The translations under genes were made by a program, and so were the position numbers. Under the pieces are notes generated by a model. It worked only from the letters and a program-made list of their open reading frames with translations, ran no database searches and was not told the DNA's origin. A stretch of 64,000 bases of DNA, from NCBI RefSeq assembly GCF_000403355.2, contig NZ_KE159646.1:2555960-2619959 (forward strand), given 5' to 3'. This DNA is from Adlercreutzia caecimuris B7 (GTDB lineage: Bacteria; Actinomycetota; Coriobacteriia; Coriobacteriales; Eggerthellaceae). Below are positions 8,829-24,617 of the stretch, in pieces; position 1 is the first letter of the stretch, and each line of letters starts with the position of its first letter.

Positions 8829-10913
8829 ATGGCAGCTCCGGCTCCCGAACACGTCAGAAACATCGTCCTTGTGGGACAGGATGGCGCCGGCAAGACCTCG
8901 CTGGCCGAGGCCATGCTCTTCGTTTCCGGCAAGACCCCGCGCATGGGCACCACCCATGACGGCAAGTCGTATCTCGATTACGACCCCGAGGAGATCAAGC
9001 GCAAGTTCACCATCTCCACCTCCATTGCGCCCATCCCTTACAAGGACTACAAGATCAACGTGCTGGACACCTCCGGCCACCCCGATTTCATCGGCGACAC
9101 CCTGGCCACCATGCAGGCCGCCGAAATGGCCCTGTTCGTGGTGGACGCCGCCGACGGCCCGGGCGTTATGACTACGAAGCTGTGGCGCGAGGCCGAGGAC
9201 ATGCGCCTGTCCCGCGCCGTATACATCAACCACATCGACCGCGAGGGGGCCGACTTCGATACCGCCATGGCCCTGCTGCACGCGCGCTTCGGCGGACGTT
9301 TGGGCGCCGTGACCATTCCCATCGGCCAGGGCCCCGATTTTGCGGGCGTCATCGACATCATCCGCATGAAGGCCCGCTACTTCGAGCCGGGCGGCACCGC
9401 CGAGCGCGTGGAAGACGTGGACAGCCTGCCGGCGAAGTACCAAGAAGAGGCCCGCATCGCCCGCGATAAGCTGTGCGATCTGGTGGCCGAGGCCGACGAC
9501 GAGCTCATGATGAAGTACCTCGATGGCACCGAGCAGCTCACCCAAGAGGAGCTGGAGAGCCTGCTCGACAAAGCCATCGCCCAGGAGCTTGTCATTCCCG
9601 TGTTCGTGGGAAGCACCATCATCATGCAGGGTGTGCAGGGGCTCATGGAGGACATCTGCACCTACTTCCCGCATCCGCGCAGCCACGGCCGCTTCCAGAT
9701 GGCCGACGACGTCACCGTGCGCATCGACGAGACGAAGCCTCCCTGCGCCTTCGCCTTCAAGACCGTCTCCGACCCGTTCGTGGGGCGCCTTACCTTCCTG
9801 AAAGTCATCTCCGGCTATCTGGAGCCCGGTCTGGAGCTCGTGTGCGGGCGCACGGGCAAGAAGGAGCGCCTGGGCAAGATCCAAGTGATGATGGGCAAAG
9901 AGGCCATGGACGTGAAGAGCGCGAAGGCCGGCGACATCGTGGTGGTGCCGAAGCTGAATGACGTGCGCGCCGGCGACACCCTGTCCTGCGAGGGCACCAT
10001 CGCCATCGAGCCGCTGCCCCTGCCCGAGCCGCTGTACCCGGTGGCCATCGAGGCGGTGTCGAAGAAGGAGGAGGACAAGCTCGGCACCTTCCTCGCCCGT
10101 GCCGCCGAGGCCGATCCCACCATCCGCATCACCCGCGACGAGGACACGCACCAGACCATCATTCACGCCATGGGCGAGGCCCAGGTGGACATGCTGCTTG
10201 CCCGCCTGCGCGATCAGTCCGGGGTTGAGGCGCGTCTCGTGCCCGTGCGCATTCCCTATCGCGAGACCATCACGAAGACCGCCGAGGCTCAGGGCCGCCA
10301 CAAGAAGCAGACCGGCGGCGCCGGCCAGTTCGGCGACTGCTGGCTGCGCCTGGCTCCCATTCCCGGCGAGGGCTACGAGTTCGTGGACGAGATCAAGGGC
10401 GGCGCCATCCCGAACGGCCTCATCCCGGCCGTGGACAAGGGCGTGCGCGAGGCCATGGAGGAGGGCTTCCTCGCGGGATACCCCATGGTGGATATTAAGT
10501 GCACGGTGTTCGACGGGTCGTACCATTCCGTGGACTCCAACGAGATGGCCTTCAAGACCGCCGCGCGCATCGGCTTCCGCGCCTGCTGCGAGCAGGCCGG
10601 CCCCATCATCCTGGAGCCCTGGGCCACCATGGAAGTGACCGTGGGGGAGGAGTACGCCGGCACCATCATGGGCGACATCTCCACCCGTCGCGGCCGCATC
10701 GTCGGCACCGACGCCGGCTTCGCGGCCGGCGAGACCATCATTAAGATGCGCGCTCCCTACGCCGAGGTGATCAACTACACCAAGGACCTGCGGTCCATGA
10801 CCCGCGGGTCCGGCTCCTACAGCCTGGCGCTGGAAGGCTACGAGGCCGCACCAGCCGACGTGACCCGGAAGCTCGTCGCCGAATACGAAGCGGCACGGGC
10901 CGCGGGGAACTAA
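8829..10913 (+). CDS. EF-G paralogue (FusA2-like translational GTPase)
   Basis: 694 residues with the full EF-G layout: G domain, domain II, and the C-terminal III-V region (TGGAGQFGDCWLRL, MEEGFLAGYP, GDISTRRGRIVGT). GTPase motifs are altered from housekeeping EF-G: P-loop GQDGAGKTS, G3 DTSGHPDF instead of DTPGH, and G4 NHID instead of NKxD. The changed G4 is typical of the EF-G2/EF-G-like branch and may change guanine recognition. ATG 8829 is chosen over upstream in-frame starts because homology begins there, with AAGGAAGGCAGG upstream. The gene stands alone, away from rpsL-rpsG-fusA, so it is a second copy of unknown role. Confidence 0.88.
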   Translation: MAAPAPEHVRNIVLVGQDGAGKTSLAEAMLFVSGKTPRMGTTHDGKSYLDYDPEEIKRKFTISTSIAPIPYKDYKINVLDTSGHPDFIGDTLATMQAAEMALFVVDAADGPGVMTTKLWREAEDMRLSRAVYINHIDREGADFDTAMALLHARFGGRLGAVTIPIGQGPDFAGVIDIIRMKARYFEPGGTAERVEDVDSLPAKYQEEARIARDKLCDLVAEADDELMMKYLDGTEQLTQEELESLLDKAIAQELVIPVFVGSTIIMQGVQGLMEDICTYFPHPRSHGRFQMADDVTVRIDETKPPCAFAFKTVSDPFVGRLTFLKVISGYLEPGLELVCGRTGKKERLGKIQVMMGKEAMDVKSAKAGDIVVVPKLNDVRAGDTLSCEGTIAIEPLPLPEPLYPVAIEAVSKKEEDKLGTFLARAAEADPTIRITRDEDTHQTIIHAMGEAQVDMLLARLRDQSGVEARLVPVRIPYRETITKTAEAQGRHKKQTGGAGQFGDCWLRLAPIPGEGYEFVDEIKGGAIPNGLIPAVDKGVREAMEEGFLAGYPMVDIKCTVFDGSYHSVDSNEMAFKTAARIGFRACCEQAGPIILEPWATMEVTVGEEYAGTIMGDISTRRGRIVGTDAGFAAGETIIKMRAPYAEVINYTKDLRSMTRGSGSYSLALEGYEAAPADVTRKLVAEYEAARAAGN

Positions 10914-10924
10914 CTTGTTCGCAA

Positions 10925-10959
10925 CAGGGGTCGGGTGCCTTGTCGCGCTCCGACCCCTG
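10925..10959. terminator. Hairpin between convergent EF-G-like and DUF3800 genes
   Basis: Ten-base-pair stem CAGGGGTCGG / CCGACCCCTG with a 15-base loop, in the 62-base gap between the two stop codons. No T-run follows on the + strand. Confidence 0.5.
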
Positions 10960-10975
10960 CTCTGAAACACGTCTC

Positions 10976-11650
10976 CTACATTCTTTTGTGACGGACTTCT
11001 TTCAGAATTCCCTTTTTGAACATCGACCAACTCCCGAAGAATTTTTCGTCAGTGGGCGTCGCTTCATTGACAGCGTATTTGAGCGCGGTAAATTCTATGG
11101 TACAGATATAGTCAGCCACTTGAGCAAGGCGATAATCGGTCGGGTTTGTGGACTTATAAGCGATGGCGTTCTTTGACAAGGCGTAGTCAATGGCCTTATG
11201 GAGCGCGTCGGCGATGGATCGCTGCCCGTTGTCGTAGTAAATCTTGATAGTGTCGAACTGCTGAAAGTACGCGAGGTTGTCAAACAGCAGGTCAATGAGT
11301 GCGCGGCGCATGGCGCGTTCGATGTCTTCAGGCGATCGGTGCTCCCGGGTTTTTACCGAAAATACCCAGTATTTGATTGGTAGATGCCTGAAAAACACAC
11401 GAAACGAGGACAGCATCTTCTTGCGGGTTTCCGGTGTGAGACTCTTGTACTCGTCTTTGCCGTAGAGGAGCGGCGAGGCGTGAAACGCAAGATCGGGAAG
11501 ACCTTTGTCGACCAGAGCGCGCTCATAGCGGGTGATGGAATTCACGATCGAATCGCTTTGATCGTGAATGACGAGTGTCAGCAAGTAGTAGCGGCTGTCC
11601 AGTGCGTCGCTGCCCGATTCGTCGCAGAAAAGGCTGAGTTCGAGGGGCAT
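10976..11650 (-). CDS. DUF3800 domain protein
   Basis: 224 residues. The family is recognised from the start FCDESG, the YYLLTLVI strand, and the late DYRLAQVADYICTIEF motif. DUF3800 proteins have a predicted RNase H-like fold with conserved acidic residues (Asp of DESG, Asp of ADYIC) and unknown biological function; many are in accessory islands. Start ATG 11650 has AAGGAGG four bases upstream. The coding region is clearly less GC-rich than its neighbours, which suggests horizontal acquisition. A promoter and a short leader containing an intrinsic terminator precede it. Convergent with the EF-G-like gene. Confidence 0.85.
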   Translation of the reverse strand: MPLELSLFCDESGSDALDSRYYLLTLVIHDQSDSIVNSITRYERALVDKGLPDLAFHASPLLYGKDEYKSLTPETRKKMLSSFRVFFRHLPIKYWVFSVKTREHRSPEDIERAMRRALIDLLFDNLAYFQQFDTIKIYYDNGQRSIADALHKAIDYALSKNAIAYKSTNPTDYRLAQVADYICTIEFTALKYAVNEATPTDEKFFGSWSMFKKGILKEVRHKRM

Positions 11651-11670
11651 GGGGCCTCCTTGAGATAGCA

Positions 11671-11695
11671 AAAAGCCGGGGAAAACGTCCCCGGC
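11671..11695 (-). terminator. Terminator hairpin inside the DUF3800 leader
   Basis: On the minus strand GCCGGGGA, loop, TCCCCGGC then TTTTT, ending about 20 bases before the start codon and just before the ribosome-binding site. A terminator in this position acts as an attenuator, or ends a small RNA starting at the promoter 11728-11756. The leader also has a small CTTT-CGC-AAAG hairpin upstream. Confidence 0.7.
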
Positions 11696-11727
11696 ACTTG
11701 GTAGCCCTCTTTGCGAAAGCCAGTTAC

Positions 11728-11756
11728 TTTATAGCATCTGATCGGCGTGCTGGCAA
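11728..11756 (-). promoter_or_regulatory. Promoter of the DUF3800 leader
   Basis: On the minus strand TTGCCA (11756-11751), 17-base spacer, TATAAA (11733-11728). The start of transcription would fall near 11721, giving a leader of about 70 nucleotides. Confidence 0.6.
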
Positions 11757-11982
11757 GCCTTCTGCTGCTATTGAGCTAGAGCGGTGACCGCGTAGTCAAA
11801 CTTAGGCGATGTCATGGGCGTGGTGGTGTTTCGCGGCGATGAGCTTGCGGGAAGAAGCATGCTGCCGCGGTCGCCCTGCATGGAGCAGCTAGCTGCCCAC
11901 CGCTCTACATGGTCTCCACTGCATTCCAAGGTCGGGGAGAACACCCTTCCCGGCCTTCTATGTCAGTAAGAGCAGCTGAAAA

Positions 11983-12144
11983 TGGCGCAAAATTTCGTTT
12001 TTGGTGCATGCGGGCGCCTTCGAAGGGTGTGATCTTCCCATTTTTGCCCTCCGGAATGCCCCAGTTGGCCTTTTATGGCGTCGTTTTGGGTGTATGGCAC
12101 CGCGAAGATGGGTGCGGTTGCACCAAAAACGGAATTTTGCGCCA
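11983..12144. repeat. 162-bp element with 26-bp terminal inverted repeats
   Basis: 11983-12008 (TGGCGCAAAATTTCG...) and 12119-12144 (...CGGAATTTTGCGCCA) are inverted copies with a single mismatch. The interior is AT-richer than the surroundings and has short open frames on both strands, but none with a convincing start. It lies in the long gap between the DUF3800 promoter and rpoB. Nothing else is recognised between 11760 and 11980. Confidence 0.7.
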
Positions 12145-12297
12145 CATTTGCTTGCGTAAGCCTGCGTCTAAGAGATTCGGCAGGCTCGGGCGATTCGGTC
12201 TATCATAGAAGTAACGCTGCCCGCTGCTTTCCAATCCATAGAACCCCTGCTCTGGGGCTATTTTCCAGAAAATTTCCATGGCTGCTAAAAATTTTTC

Positions 12298-12326
12298 TTG
12301 ACTCGGCCTTCGCGTAGTAGTAGTTT
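12298..12326 (+). promoter_or_regulatory. Promoter of rpoB-rpoC
   Basis: TTGACT, 17-base spacer, TAGTTT, 55 bases before the rpoB start. A weaker TATCAT at 12201-12206 may be a second promoter. No rplJ-rplL genes precede rpoB here, so the pair needs its own promoter. Confidence 0.6.
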
Positions 12327-12380
12327 AGCGGATTGCAACTTTTTGCAGATTTGCGATGGACGTGAAGGAGGAACAGCCTC

Positions 12381-15914
<3,534 letters not shown>

Positions 15915-15917
15915 ATA

Positions 15918-20342
<4,425 letters not shown>

Positions 20343-20381
20343 AGCCTTCGCGGCGACGGAATAAAGTTATTCCATTTGGGA

Positions 20382-20409
20382 GGAGGGGCGAGAAATCGCC
20401 CCTCCTTTT
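20382..20409 (+). terminator. rpoBC terminator
   Basis: Perfect 10-base-pair stem GGAGGGGCGA / TCGCCCCTCC with a GAAA loop, followed by TTTT. Confidence 0.9.
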
Positions 20410-20417
20410 CGTTGCGG

Positions 20418-20486
20418 GGCAAGGCTGCGCCGAAGGAGCGCCTGACGTCGCCGGCTCTGGACGACCTGGAGCTCGAGGAGGCCTGA
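20418..20486 (+). pseudogene. Possible orphan C-terminal gene fragment
   Basis: A 22-codon stretch ending in TGA reads with strong GC-third-position codon bias (GKAAPKERLTSPALDDLELEEA) and is followed after 38 bases by its own terminator-like hairpin, yet has no start or upstream coding frame. It may be the remnant end of a lost gene. No family is recognised. Confidence 0.25.
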
Positions 20487-20524
20487 TCGGCCCGACGGCC
20501 CGCATTCGCATTGAGTGATTTGGA

Positions 20525-20557
20525 GAAGGTGGCCCGTGCGGGTCACCTTCTTCTTGT
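20525..20557 (+). terminator. Second terminator downstream of rpoC
   Basis: Stem GAAGGTGGCCCG / CGGGTCACCTTC (one mismatch) followed by the T-rich TTCTTGTTG. Confidence 0.7.
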
Positions 20558-20624
20558 TGTACGGGTATCATAGGCAGGCTGGCAAAGTCCGAACGTGGGC
20601 GGCGCTTCGAGAGGAGTGTTGCCT

Positions 20625-20723
20625 ATGGACGGAGTTCATGAAACTCTTAACGTGCTGGCGATGGTTTCGACCGTTGCCTTGTTCATACTTGAAGTATGGC
20701 GAACATGGAGGGAGCATAAATGA
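20625..20723 (+). CDS. Small hydrophobic peptide, candidate type I toxin
   Basis: 32 codons: MDGVHETLN, a single membrane helix (VLAMVSTVALFILEVW) and the charged tail RTWREHK. GAGAGGAG sits 7 bases before the ATG. Length, one N-in helix and a Trp/Arg/Lys end resemble the small holin-like toxins of type I systems. A convergent antisense RNA is suggested by a minus-strand terminator at 20749-20772 and a minus-strand TATACT at 20838-20833 which would overlap the 3' end of this transcript. A 15-codon Arg/Lys-rich frame starts within the stop (ATGA at 20720). The toxin role is inferred only from shape and context. Confidence 0.5.
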   Translation: MDGVHETLNVLAMVSTVALFILEVWRTWREHK

Positions 20724-20767
20724 GAAGACGACGGAAGAGGAAAGAAATAAGGGCCAGCTGCCACTGA
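20720..20767 (+). CDS. Very short Arg/Lys-rich reading frame overlapping the peptide gene
   Basis: Fifteen codons beginning MRRRRKRKEIRAS, with the ATG overlapping the preceding stop (ATGA). It could be translationally coupled to the peptide gene or be chance. Too short to call with confidence. Confidence 0.25.
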   Translation: MRRRRKRKEIRASCH

Positions 20768-20838
20768 CCCTTAAATCAACCACTTGCGCCGCCCGACCGC
20801 TGTAAGGTCACTCGAGCTTTGCCAGTATCGATAGTATA
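20740..20838 (-). ncRNA. Candidate antisense RNA to the small peptide gene
   Basis: On the minus strand TATACT (20838-20833) could be a -10 element, though no good -35 is seen. About 65 bases on, a hairpin AAGGGTCAG / CTGGCCCTT (20772-20749, one mismatch) is followed by ATTTCTTTCC, a plausible terminator. The RNA would pair with the 3' end of the peptide mRNA. Inferred from sequence only. Confidence 0.35.
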
Positions 20839-20873
20839 TCACGCTCGACTTTGAAGAGAAAGCGCTGAACTCA

Positions 20874-21416
20874 ATGGTTGATAAGACGTACATCCCTAAA
20901 GGCGAGGTTCCCCCGGCCTCGCAGATCGGCGCCACGCTGGAAGCGCTCGGTGCTGCAATTGCCGCGCGGCGCGAGGCTGACGAGACGAGCTACACCCACC
21001 GGCTTCTGGCCGGCAACGTGGACGGCGTGCTGAAGAAGGTCATGGAAGAGGCCGGGGAAGTGGCCCTGGCCGCCAAGGACGTGGAGGGCTGGGCCACCTC
21101 GTCGCTGGCCGCTGCCGTGGCTTTGCAGGCCGCCGGCGATAAGGCCGCTGACGACCAGAGCGAGACGTTGGGCCAGGGTGGCGCCGCGGCCGAGCTGCAG
21201 CCCCTTTCGGTGCAGCTTCCGCCCGAGTACGGCGAGGCGGTGGACCATCTGCGCTACGAGGCGGCCGACGTGGTGTATCATTTGCTGGTAGTGCTCGAGC
21301 GCTATGGCATCTCGCTTGACGAGTTCGCCGCCGAATTGAACATGCGCATGACCGACGAGGAACGCCCCGCTGGCGCTGTGCGCCTGCACGGGGAATATGT
21401 GAGAAGGGGAAAGTAA
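20874..21416 (+). CDS. hisE: Phosphoribosyl-ATP pyrophosphatase with internal insert
   Basis: Hydrolyses phosphoribosyl-ATP to phosphoribosyl-AMP, second step of histidine synthesis. HisE motifs are visible on both sides of an insertion: ARREADETSYTHRLLAG and KVMEEAGEVALAAKD first, then RYEAADVVYHLLVVLERYGISLDEF. Between them about 45 residues of Ala/Gln-rich sequence (roughly 73-118) interrupt the helical MazG-like fold, making the protein 180 residues rather than about 100. ATG start with a weak AGAGAAAG upstream. It overlaps the glmM ribosome site and is not near other his genes. Confidence 0.8.
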   Translation: MVDKTYIPKGEVPPASQIGATLEALGAAIAARREADETSYTHRLLAGNVDGVLKKVMEEAGEVALAAKDVEGWATSSLAAAVALQAAGDKAADDQSETLGQGGAAAELQPLSVQLPPEYGEAVDHLRYEAADVVYHLLVVLERYGISLDEFAAELNMRMTDEERPAGAVRLHGEYVRRGK

Positions 21417-21417
21417 C

Positions 21418-22845
21418 ATGGCCCGACTGTTTGGAACCGACGGCGTGCGCGGCATCGCCAACGTGGAGCTCACCTGCGAGATGGCCTATCGTCTGGGTCA
21501 GGCTGCCGCTATGTACCTGGGAAAGACCATCGTGGTCGGGCGCGATACGCGCTATTCGGGGGACATGCTGGGCGCGGCTCTTTCCGCGGGCATCATGAGC
21601 GCCGGGGGCACGGTGCTCGAGGCCGGCATCATCCCTACGCCGGGCGTGGCCCTGCTCGTGCGTGAGATGAGGGCAGCCGGCGGCGCGGTCATCTCCGCGT
21701 CCCACAACCCGCCGGAGTACAACGGCATCAAGCTGTTCGATTCGGCGGGCTTCAAGCTGCCCGATGCCGTTGAGGACGAGATCGAGCGCTTTATCACGAC
21801 TGGCGGCTTGGAAGGCCAGGTGACCCGCATGGAAGAGGCGGCGTGGGGGGCATCCCAAGAGGCGACCGACCTGCTCGCCGCCGATGCTACGAGCTATCTC
21901 GCGTCCGAGATCGCCATGCCCTCGGGCGGCTCGCTCGGCGTGACCGTGCCCTTGGAGCAGGCCCGCGAGATCTACATCGATCACGTGGTGCGCTCCATCA
22001 GCGAGCAGGGCCTTGATTTCTCCGGCCTGCGCATCGCTTTGGATACGGGTCATGGGGCCGCCGCCTTGACGAGCCCGGAGGCCCTGCGTCGCCTGGGTGC
22101 CGAGGTCATCGTCATCAACGACGACTTCAACGGCATGGATATCAACGTGCAGTGCGGCTCCACCCACCTGGAGCCCTTGCGCATGCTCTTGGCCGAGAGC
22201 GGGGCCGATGTGGGTATTGCCCATGATGGCGATGCCGATCGCGTGATGATCATGTGCCCCGACGGCACCGTGGTGGACGGCGACATGGTGGAGGCCGTGT
22301 GCGCCCTGGACATGCGCGAGCGCGGCGTGCTGGCCGGCAACACGGTCGTGTCCACGGTCATGGCGAACTTCGGGTTCGTCCGTGCCATGCGCGAGGCGGG
22401 CATCGAAGTGGTGCAGACGAAGGTGGGCGACCGCTACGTTCTGGAGGCCATGCGCGAGGGCGGCTACGCCATCGGCGGCGAGCAGTCGGGCCACATGATC
22501 CTGTTGGACCACAATTCCACGGGCGACGGCCTCATGACGGCCTGCCAGTTCCTGGCGGCGGTCATCCGCTCCGGCAAGCCCGTGGGCGAGGCCGTGGGCG
22601 TCATGGAGAAGATGCCCCAGACCCTCATCAACGTGCGGGTGCGCGACAAGCATGCTGTGGACGGCAACGCCGAGGTGGCCGCCGCCGTGGCCGCCGCGGA
22701 GGAGGCGCTCGCCGGCGACGGCCGGGTGCTCCTGCGCCCGAGCGGCACCGAGCCGGTGGTGCGCGTGATGGTGGAGGCGGCCGACCCCGCCGAGGCCGAG
22801 CGCCATGCCCAGGCCATCGCCGCTGTGGTGGAGGCCTCTGTCTAG
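21418..22845 (+). CDS. glmM: Phosphoglucosamine mutase
   Basis: Converts glucosamine-6-phosphate to glucosamine-1-phosphate for peptidoglycan precursor UDP-GlcNAc. Seen: N-terminal FGTDGVRGIAN, phosphoserine loop ISASHNPPEYNGIK (Ser95), Mg loop DGDADR, sugar-specificity GGEQSGHMIL and phosphate-binding LRPSGTEPVVRVM. 475 residues, slightly longer than the usual 445-450, because of an insert around residues 140-180. ATG start with GAGAAGGGG inside the end of hisE; one base separates the genes. The stop codon overlaps that of the convergent permease gene by four bases (CTAG). Confidence 0.93.
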   Translation: MARLFGTDGVRGIANVELTCEMAYRLGQAAAMYLGKTIVVGRDTRYSGDMLGAALSAGIMSAGGTVLEAGIIPTPGVALLVREMRAAGGAVISASHNPPEYNGIKLFDSAGFKLPDAVEDEIERFITTGGLEGQVTRMEEAAWGASQEATDLLAADATSYLASEIAMPSGGSLGVTVPLEQAREIYIDHVVRSISEQGLDFSGLRIALDTGHGAAALTSPEALRRLGAEVIVINDDFNGMDINVQCGSTHLEPLRMLLAESGADVGIAHDGDADRVMIMCPDGTVVDGDMVEAVCALDMRERGVLAGNTVVSTVMANFGFVRAMREAGIEVVQTKVGDRYVLEAMREGGYAIGGEQSGHMILLDHNSTGDGLMTACQFLAAVIRSGKPVGEAVGVMEKMPQTLINVRVRDKHAVDGNAEVAAAVAAAEEALAGDGRVLLRPSGTEPVVRVMVEAADPAEAERHAQAIAAVVEASV

Positions 22846-23597
22846 CGCGACTCCCGAGCGCTGCGCCACGCCTTCATGCACCGGCGCAGCCAGAGCAGGG
22901 CGAGGATGAGCCACGCAACGAGGTTGGCTGCGAGCGCGGGGAGGGGAAGGCCCAGGGCGTCAGGCGTGCCCGTGGTCGCCGCGACGCAGCTGCCGGCGAG
23001 AAACCCCACAGGGCTTGCCGCGACGAGCGGCGCCCACTGCGGCCCGAGCGCACCGAACAGCGGCAGCATACCGGCAACGACGAGGGGCCAGGCCCATCCG
23101 TTCGTGCGCATCTGGTCGGCAGCGCGCAGGCCGCATCCGCAGAACAGCACGAGAACGGGCAGACTGCCCACGGCCGTCAGCAGCACGGCCGGCCCAAGAC
23201 AGCCCCGAGGTGCGCCCGCGAGCGCCAGGCACACGGGGACGAGCACCGTGCATCCCACGGCGCCGACGATCACTTTCGCTGCTACGATAGCCTCCAGGCT
23301 CGCGCCTCCCCGCACCATGACGTCATAGGTGCCGTGGGCGTCCTCCTCGCTCATGGCGAACAGGGTGACGACTCCGCCCGCCTCCAGGGTGGGCAGGATC
23401 GTCGCGAAGGCCATGAGGAAAACGGCGAAGCCGGGTGTTGCGGTCAGCTCGTCGGCCAGCGTTGCGCCGAAGAGCCATGAGAAGGCCGCGGCCACCGCCG
23501 CGCACAGAAGCACCGTGGGATTGCGCAGGGCGCAACCCGCATCCCGCGCGACAAGTGCGCCGATGATGCGCGGCGTCGCGCGCTCCTGTTGCTCCAT
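22842..23597 (-). CDS. ABC-2 type transporter permease (orphan, minus strand)
   Basis: 251 residues with six hydrophobic segments and the ABC-2/CcmB-like motif AMSEEDAHGTYDVMVRGG, followed by ASLEAIVAAKVIVG; the permease at 25865 has the corresponding GLAEEKEKHTLRTLMLANVS. It has no ATPase of its own strand, but the ABC ATPase at 25020 could serve it. Start ATG 23597 with GGAAGGAAAG upstream. Divergently transcribed from the LytTR regulator across a 72-base promoter region. Substrate unknown; lipid, peptide or antibiotic export is the usual role. Confidence 0.75.
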   Translation of the reverse strand: MEQQERATPRIIGALVARDAGCALRNPTVLLCAAVAAAFSWLFGATLADELTATPGFAVFLMAFATILPTLEAGGVVTLFAMSEEDAHGTYDVMVRGGASLEAIVAAKVIVGAVGCTVLVPVCLALAGAPRGCLGPAVLLTAVGSLPVLVLFCGCGLRAADQMRTNGWAWPLVVAGMLPLFGALGPQWAPLVAASPVGFLAGSCVAATTGTPDALGLPLPALAANLVAWLILALLWLRRCMKAWRSARESR

Positions 23598-23631
23598 GAC
23601 CGTCTTTCCTTCCCTTATCTTTCCGCTCGCC

Positions 23632-23639
23632 ATTATAAT
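23632..23639. promoter_or_regulatory. Shared -10 region of divergent promoters
   Basis: ATTATAAT reads as TATAAT on both strands (23634-23639 plus, 23637-23632 minus), in the 72-base gap between the permease and the LytTR regulator. The two polymerase sites would overlap and exclude each other. No strong -35 is seen on either strand, so activation is likely. Confidence 0.5.
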
Positions 23640-23669
23640 AAACGGCGCAACCGACTGGGAAGAGAAGCC

Positions 23670-24617
23670 ATGGCCTCAGAGACCTTCGCCACCGAATACC
23701 CCTCCATCGAAGCGCTCATCCGCGCGGAGGCGGGGCAGGCGTGCCGCAGCGTGCACGTGGAATGCGCCCGCGAGACGAGCCTGCGCGCCCGCCAGGCCGT
23801 CGCCGAGATCCAGGGTGCGCGCCGCGGTGCCTACTTTCTGGAAGACGACGGCGGTTTCGACCGCGATACGACGCGGTCCTACCTGCTCTTTTTCGCCCGG
23901 CTCGCTGGACGGGACGGCGCGGCGGTTGGGGACGCCCTGGCCCATTTTGGCCTGGAGGGGTGCGCCCGCTCTCTGGTGGCGAAGCTCGCGCCCGAGCAGC
24001 GCGCCCTGCTCGCCTTCGCCCGCATGAGCCTCTTCGAGCCGGAGCTGTGCTTCTGCGAACGGCCCCTGCTGGATTTAAGCGCTTCCTCCCGTGCCCTCGT
24101 GCTGGCGTGGATCGCCGAGCGCCATGAGGCCGGCACCGTGTTCGTCACCGTGGGCCAGCCCCTGCGCGAGGCGCTTCTTTTGCCGGGGCGGGCGTTTTGG
24201 GAAGAAGAGGGGCGCCTGTTCGCGGCCGATGTGGAGGAGGCGGACGTCGAGGAGGACGATGGCTTTTCCGACGAGGTGCGCGTGTGCAAGATCGCCGCGA
24301 AGGCCGGCGACGCCACATTGCTGCTCGACCCTCGCGACATCGACTTCATCGAGAGTGCCAACCGGGTGAACTACGCGAGCGTGCGCGGCGAGCTGTACCC
24401 CACGAGCCTCACCATGGACGAGCTGGAGGCCGAGCTTACCCGCTTCGGGTTCTTCCGCTGCCACCGCTCCTATATCGTCAACGTGCAGAAGGTGGCTCGC
24501 GTGGAGCGCTACACCCGCAACACCTTCAACCTCGTGCTGTCCGACGCGGCGCATACCTCGCTGCCGCTGTCGAAGGGCCGAGCCGAGGCCATGCGCGATC
24601 GTTACGGCTGGAAGTAG
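23670..24617 (+). CDS. LytTR regulator fused to a degenerate ABC ATPase-like domain
   Basis: 315 residues. C-terminal LytTR DNA-binding domain is clear: LLLDPRDIDFIESANRVNYA, FFRCHRSYIVNVQKVARVERY and a final LSKGRAEAMRDRYGWK. The N-terminal half has the late part of an ABC ATPase in eroded form: LAPEQRALLAFARMSLFEPELCFCERPLLDLSASSRALVLAWIAE matches signature, Walker B and D-loop positions, then TVFVTVGQP, but there is no Walker A lysine. So it probably senses a nucleotide or partner protein rather than hydrolysing ATP. ATG 23670 with AAGAGAAG upstream. It flanks an ABC exporter that it likely controls. Confidence 0.8.
   Translation: MASETFATEYPSIEALIRAEAGQACRSVHVECARETSLRARQAVAEIQGARRGAYFLEDDGGFDRDTTRSYLLFFARLAGRDGAAVGDALAHFGLEGCARSLVAKLAPEQRALLAFARMSLFEPELCFCERPLLDLSASSRALVLAWIAERHEAGTVFVTVGQPLREALLLPGRAFWEEEGRLFAADVEEADVEEDDGFSDEVRVCKIAAKAGDATLLLDPRDIDFIESANRVNYASVRGELYPTSLTMDELEAELTRFGFFRCHRSYIVNVQKVARVERYTRNTFNLVLSDAAHTSLPLSKGRAEAMRDRYGWK

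Noticed and set aside
11909-12208. Short open frames on both strands inside the 162-bp element
   Set aside because: No ribosome site or recognisable domain; they arise from the palindromic sequence.
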